Shown here in pieces: positions 6,399 through 6,518 of a DNA stretch of 6,518 nt (positions are counted from its first letter, which is position 1; every line of letters begins with the position of its first letter). Below the pieces are notes generated by a model. It was not told where the DNA came from. It saw nothing but the letters and a program-made list of their open reading frames with translations, and ran no database searches. Source of the DNA: a bacterium (GTDB taxonomy: Bacteria > Bacillota > Clostridia > Oscillospirales > Oscillospiraceae); contig SFVI01000027.1 of assembly GCA_004560305.1 (NCBI GenBank), positions 1 to 6,518 of the forward strand, in the 5' to 3' direction. The position numbers and the translations under genes were made by a program.

Positions 6399-6433
6399 AT
6401 TATAGCCCTGCTTCGCCGGAAAGGTAGTGTCAA
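6399..6433 (-). promoter_or_regulatory. Possible promoter of the small ORF and oxidoreductase unit
   Basis: The minus strand has a perfect TATAAT (6404-6399) about 40 bases before the small ORF and a perfect TTGACA (6433-6428) further upstream, but the spacer is 23 bases, too long for ordinary sigma-A use. The hexamer 17 bases upstream of the -10 is a poor -35. The spacer holds an imperfect dyad (CTACCTTTCC / GGCGAAGCAG). An activator-dependent promoter of MerR type is possible, although those usually have 19-20 base spacers. Confidence 0.4.
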
Positions 6434-6463
6434 GAGTTATGCGCAAAAATGTTTGCAGGCTCG

Positions 6464-6481
6464 GGCTGAATGAGGTCAGCC
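6464..6481. repeat. 6-bp inverted repeat near the right edge
   Basis: GGCTGA and TCAGCC flank a 6-base loop. It lies upstream of the putative promoter, and no T tract follows on either strand. The stem is too short to assign a role; it could be part of an operator or of the end of a unit beyond the window. Confidence 0.3.
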
Positions 6482-6486
6482 GGCAA

Positions 6487-6513
6487 TAGAGGTGTCTTCC
6501 AAAGCCGCCTCTA
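6487..6513. repeat. Nested inverted repeat at the right edge
   Basis: TAGAGG (6487-6492) pairs with CCTCTA (6508-6513), and inside it CTT pairs with AAG around CCA, the two helices being separated by symmetric three-base internal loops. The window ends five bases later, so a following T tract on the plus strand cannot be checked. It may belong to a terminator or repeat that continues outside. Confidence 0.3.
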
Positions 6514-6518
6514 AGTGC

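Noticed and set aside
6428..6460. Possible insertion-sequence end starting TGTCAAGAGTT on the plus strand
   Set aside because: Vaguely like some transposon termini, but no transposase, second terminal repeat or target duplication is visible in the window.

Overview
The window reads as chromosomal DNA of a moderately GC-rich member of the Clostridia, probably an Oscillospiraceae-type gut bacterium. That placement is an inference. It rests on strong AGGAGG-type ribosome binding sites, sigma-A-like promoters, U-tailed intrinsic terminators, a lipoprotein rather than periplasmic substrate-binding protein, and GC-rich codon choice. No marker gene fixes the genus. All genes run on the minus strand, so the text below follows them from right to left.

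Right part (about 6518 to 5569): a possible promoter, a 22-codon small ORF with an excellent ribosome binding site, and six bases later a 232-residue flavodoxin-fold oxidoreductase with an iron-sulfur-flavoprotein-like cysteine motif. An intrinsic terminator overlapping its stop codon closes this unit.

Middle (5482 to 5112): a leader region that looks like a transcription attenuator. It has a near-consensus sigma-A promoter, then an 83-codon leader ORF containing a run in which 13 of 16 residues are Ile, Leu or Val. Twenty-two bases after its stop lies a strong intrinsic terminator placed before livJ. An alternative pairing that would dismantle this terminator can be drawn from bases near the leader stop codon, and a second terminator-like hairpin lies inside the leader ORF ahead of the Ile/Leu/Val run. 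T-box and CodY control are the better known ways for Firmicutes to sense branched-chain amino acids. No T-box signature is visible here, so ribosome-mediated attenuation of a transporter operon is the most interesting item in the window.

Left part (5081 to 193): a complete branched-chain amino acid (LIV, HAAT family) ABC importer in the order livJ, livH, livM, livG, livF. LivJ captures the substrate outside the cell, LivH and LivM form the membrane channel, and LivG and LivF hydrolyse ATP. livH to livF are tightly packed (9-base gap, 8-base overlap, 2-base gap). livJ is separated from livH by 182 bases holding three consecutive strong hairpins, which may set binding protein above membrane components. 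Bases 1-192 hold no gene, only a 9-bp perfect inverted repeat without a T tract. The leader's amino-acid content independently supports branched-chain amino acids as the substrate, since protein family alone cannot exclude related substrates such as amides or urea.
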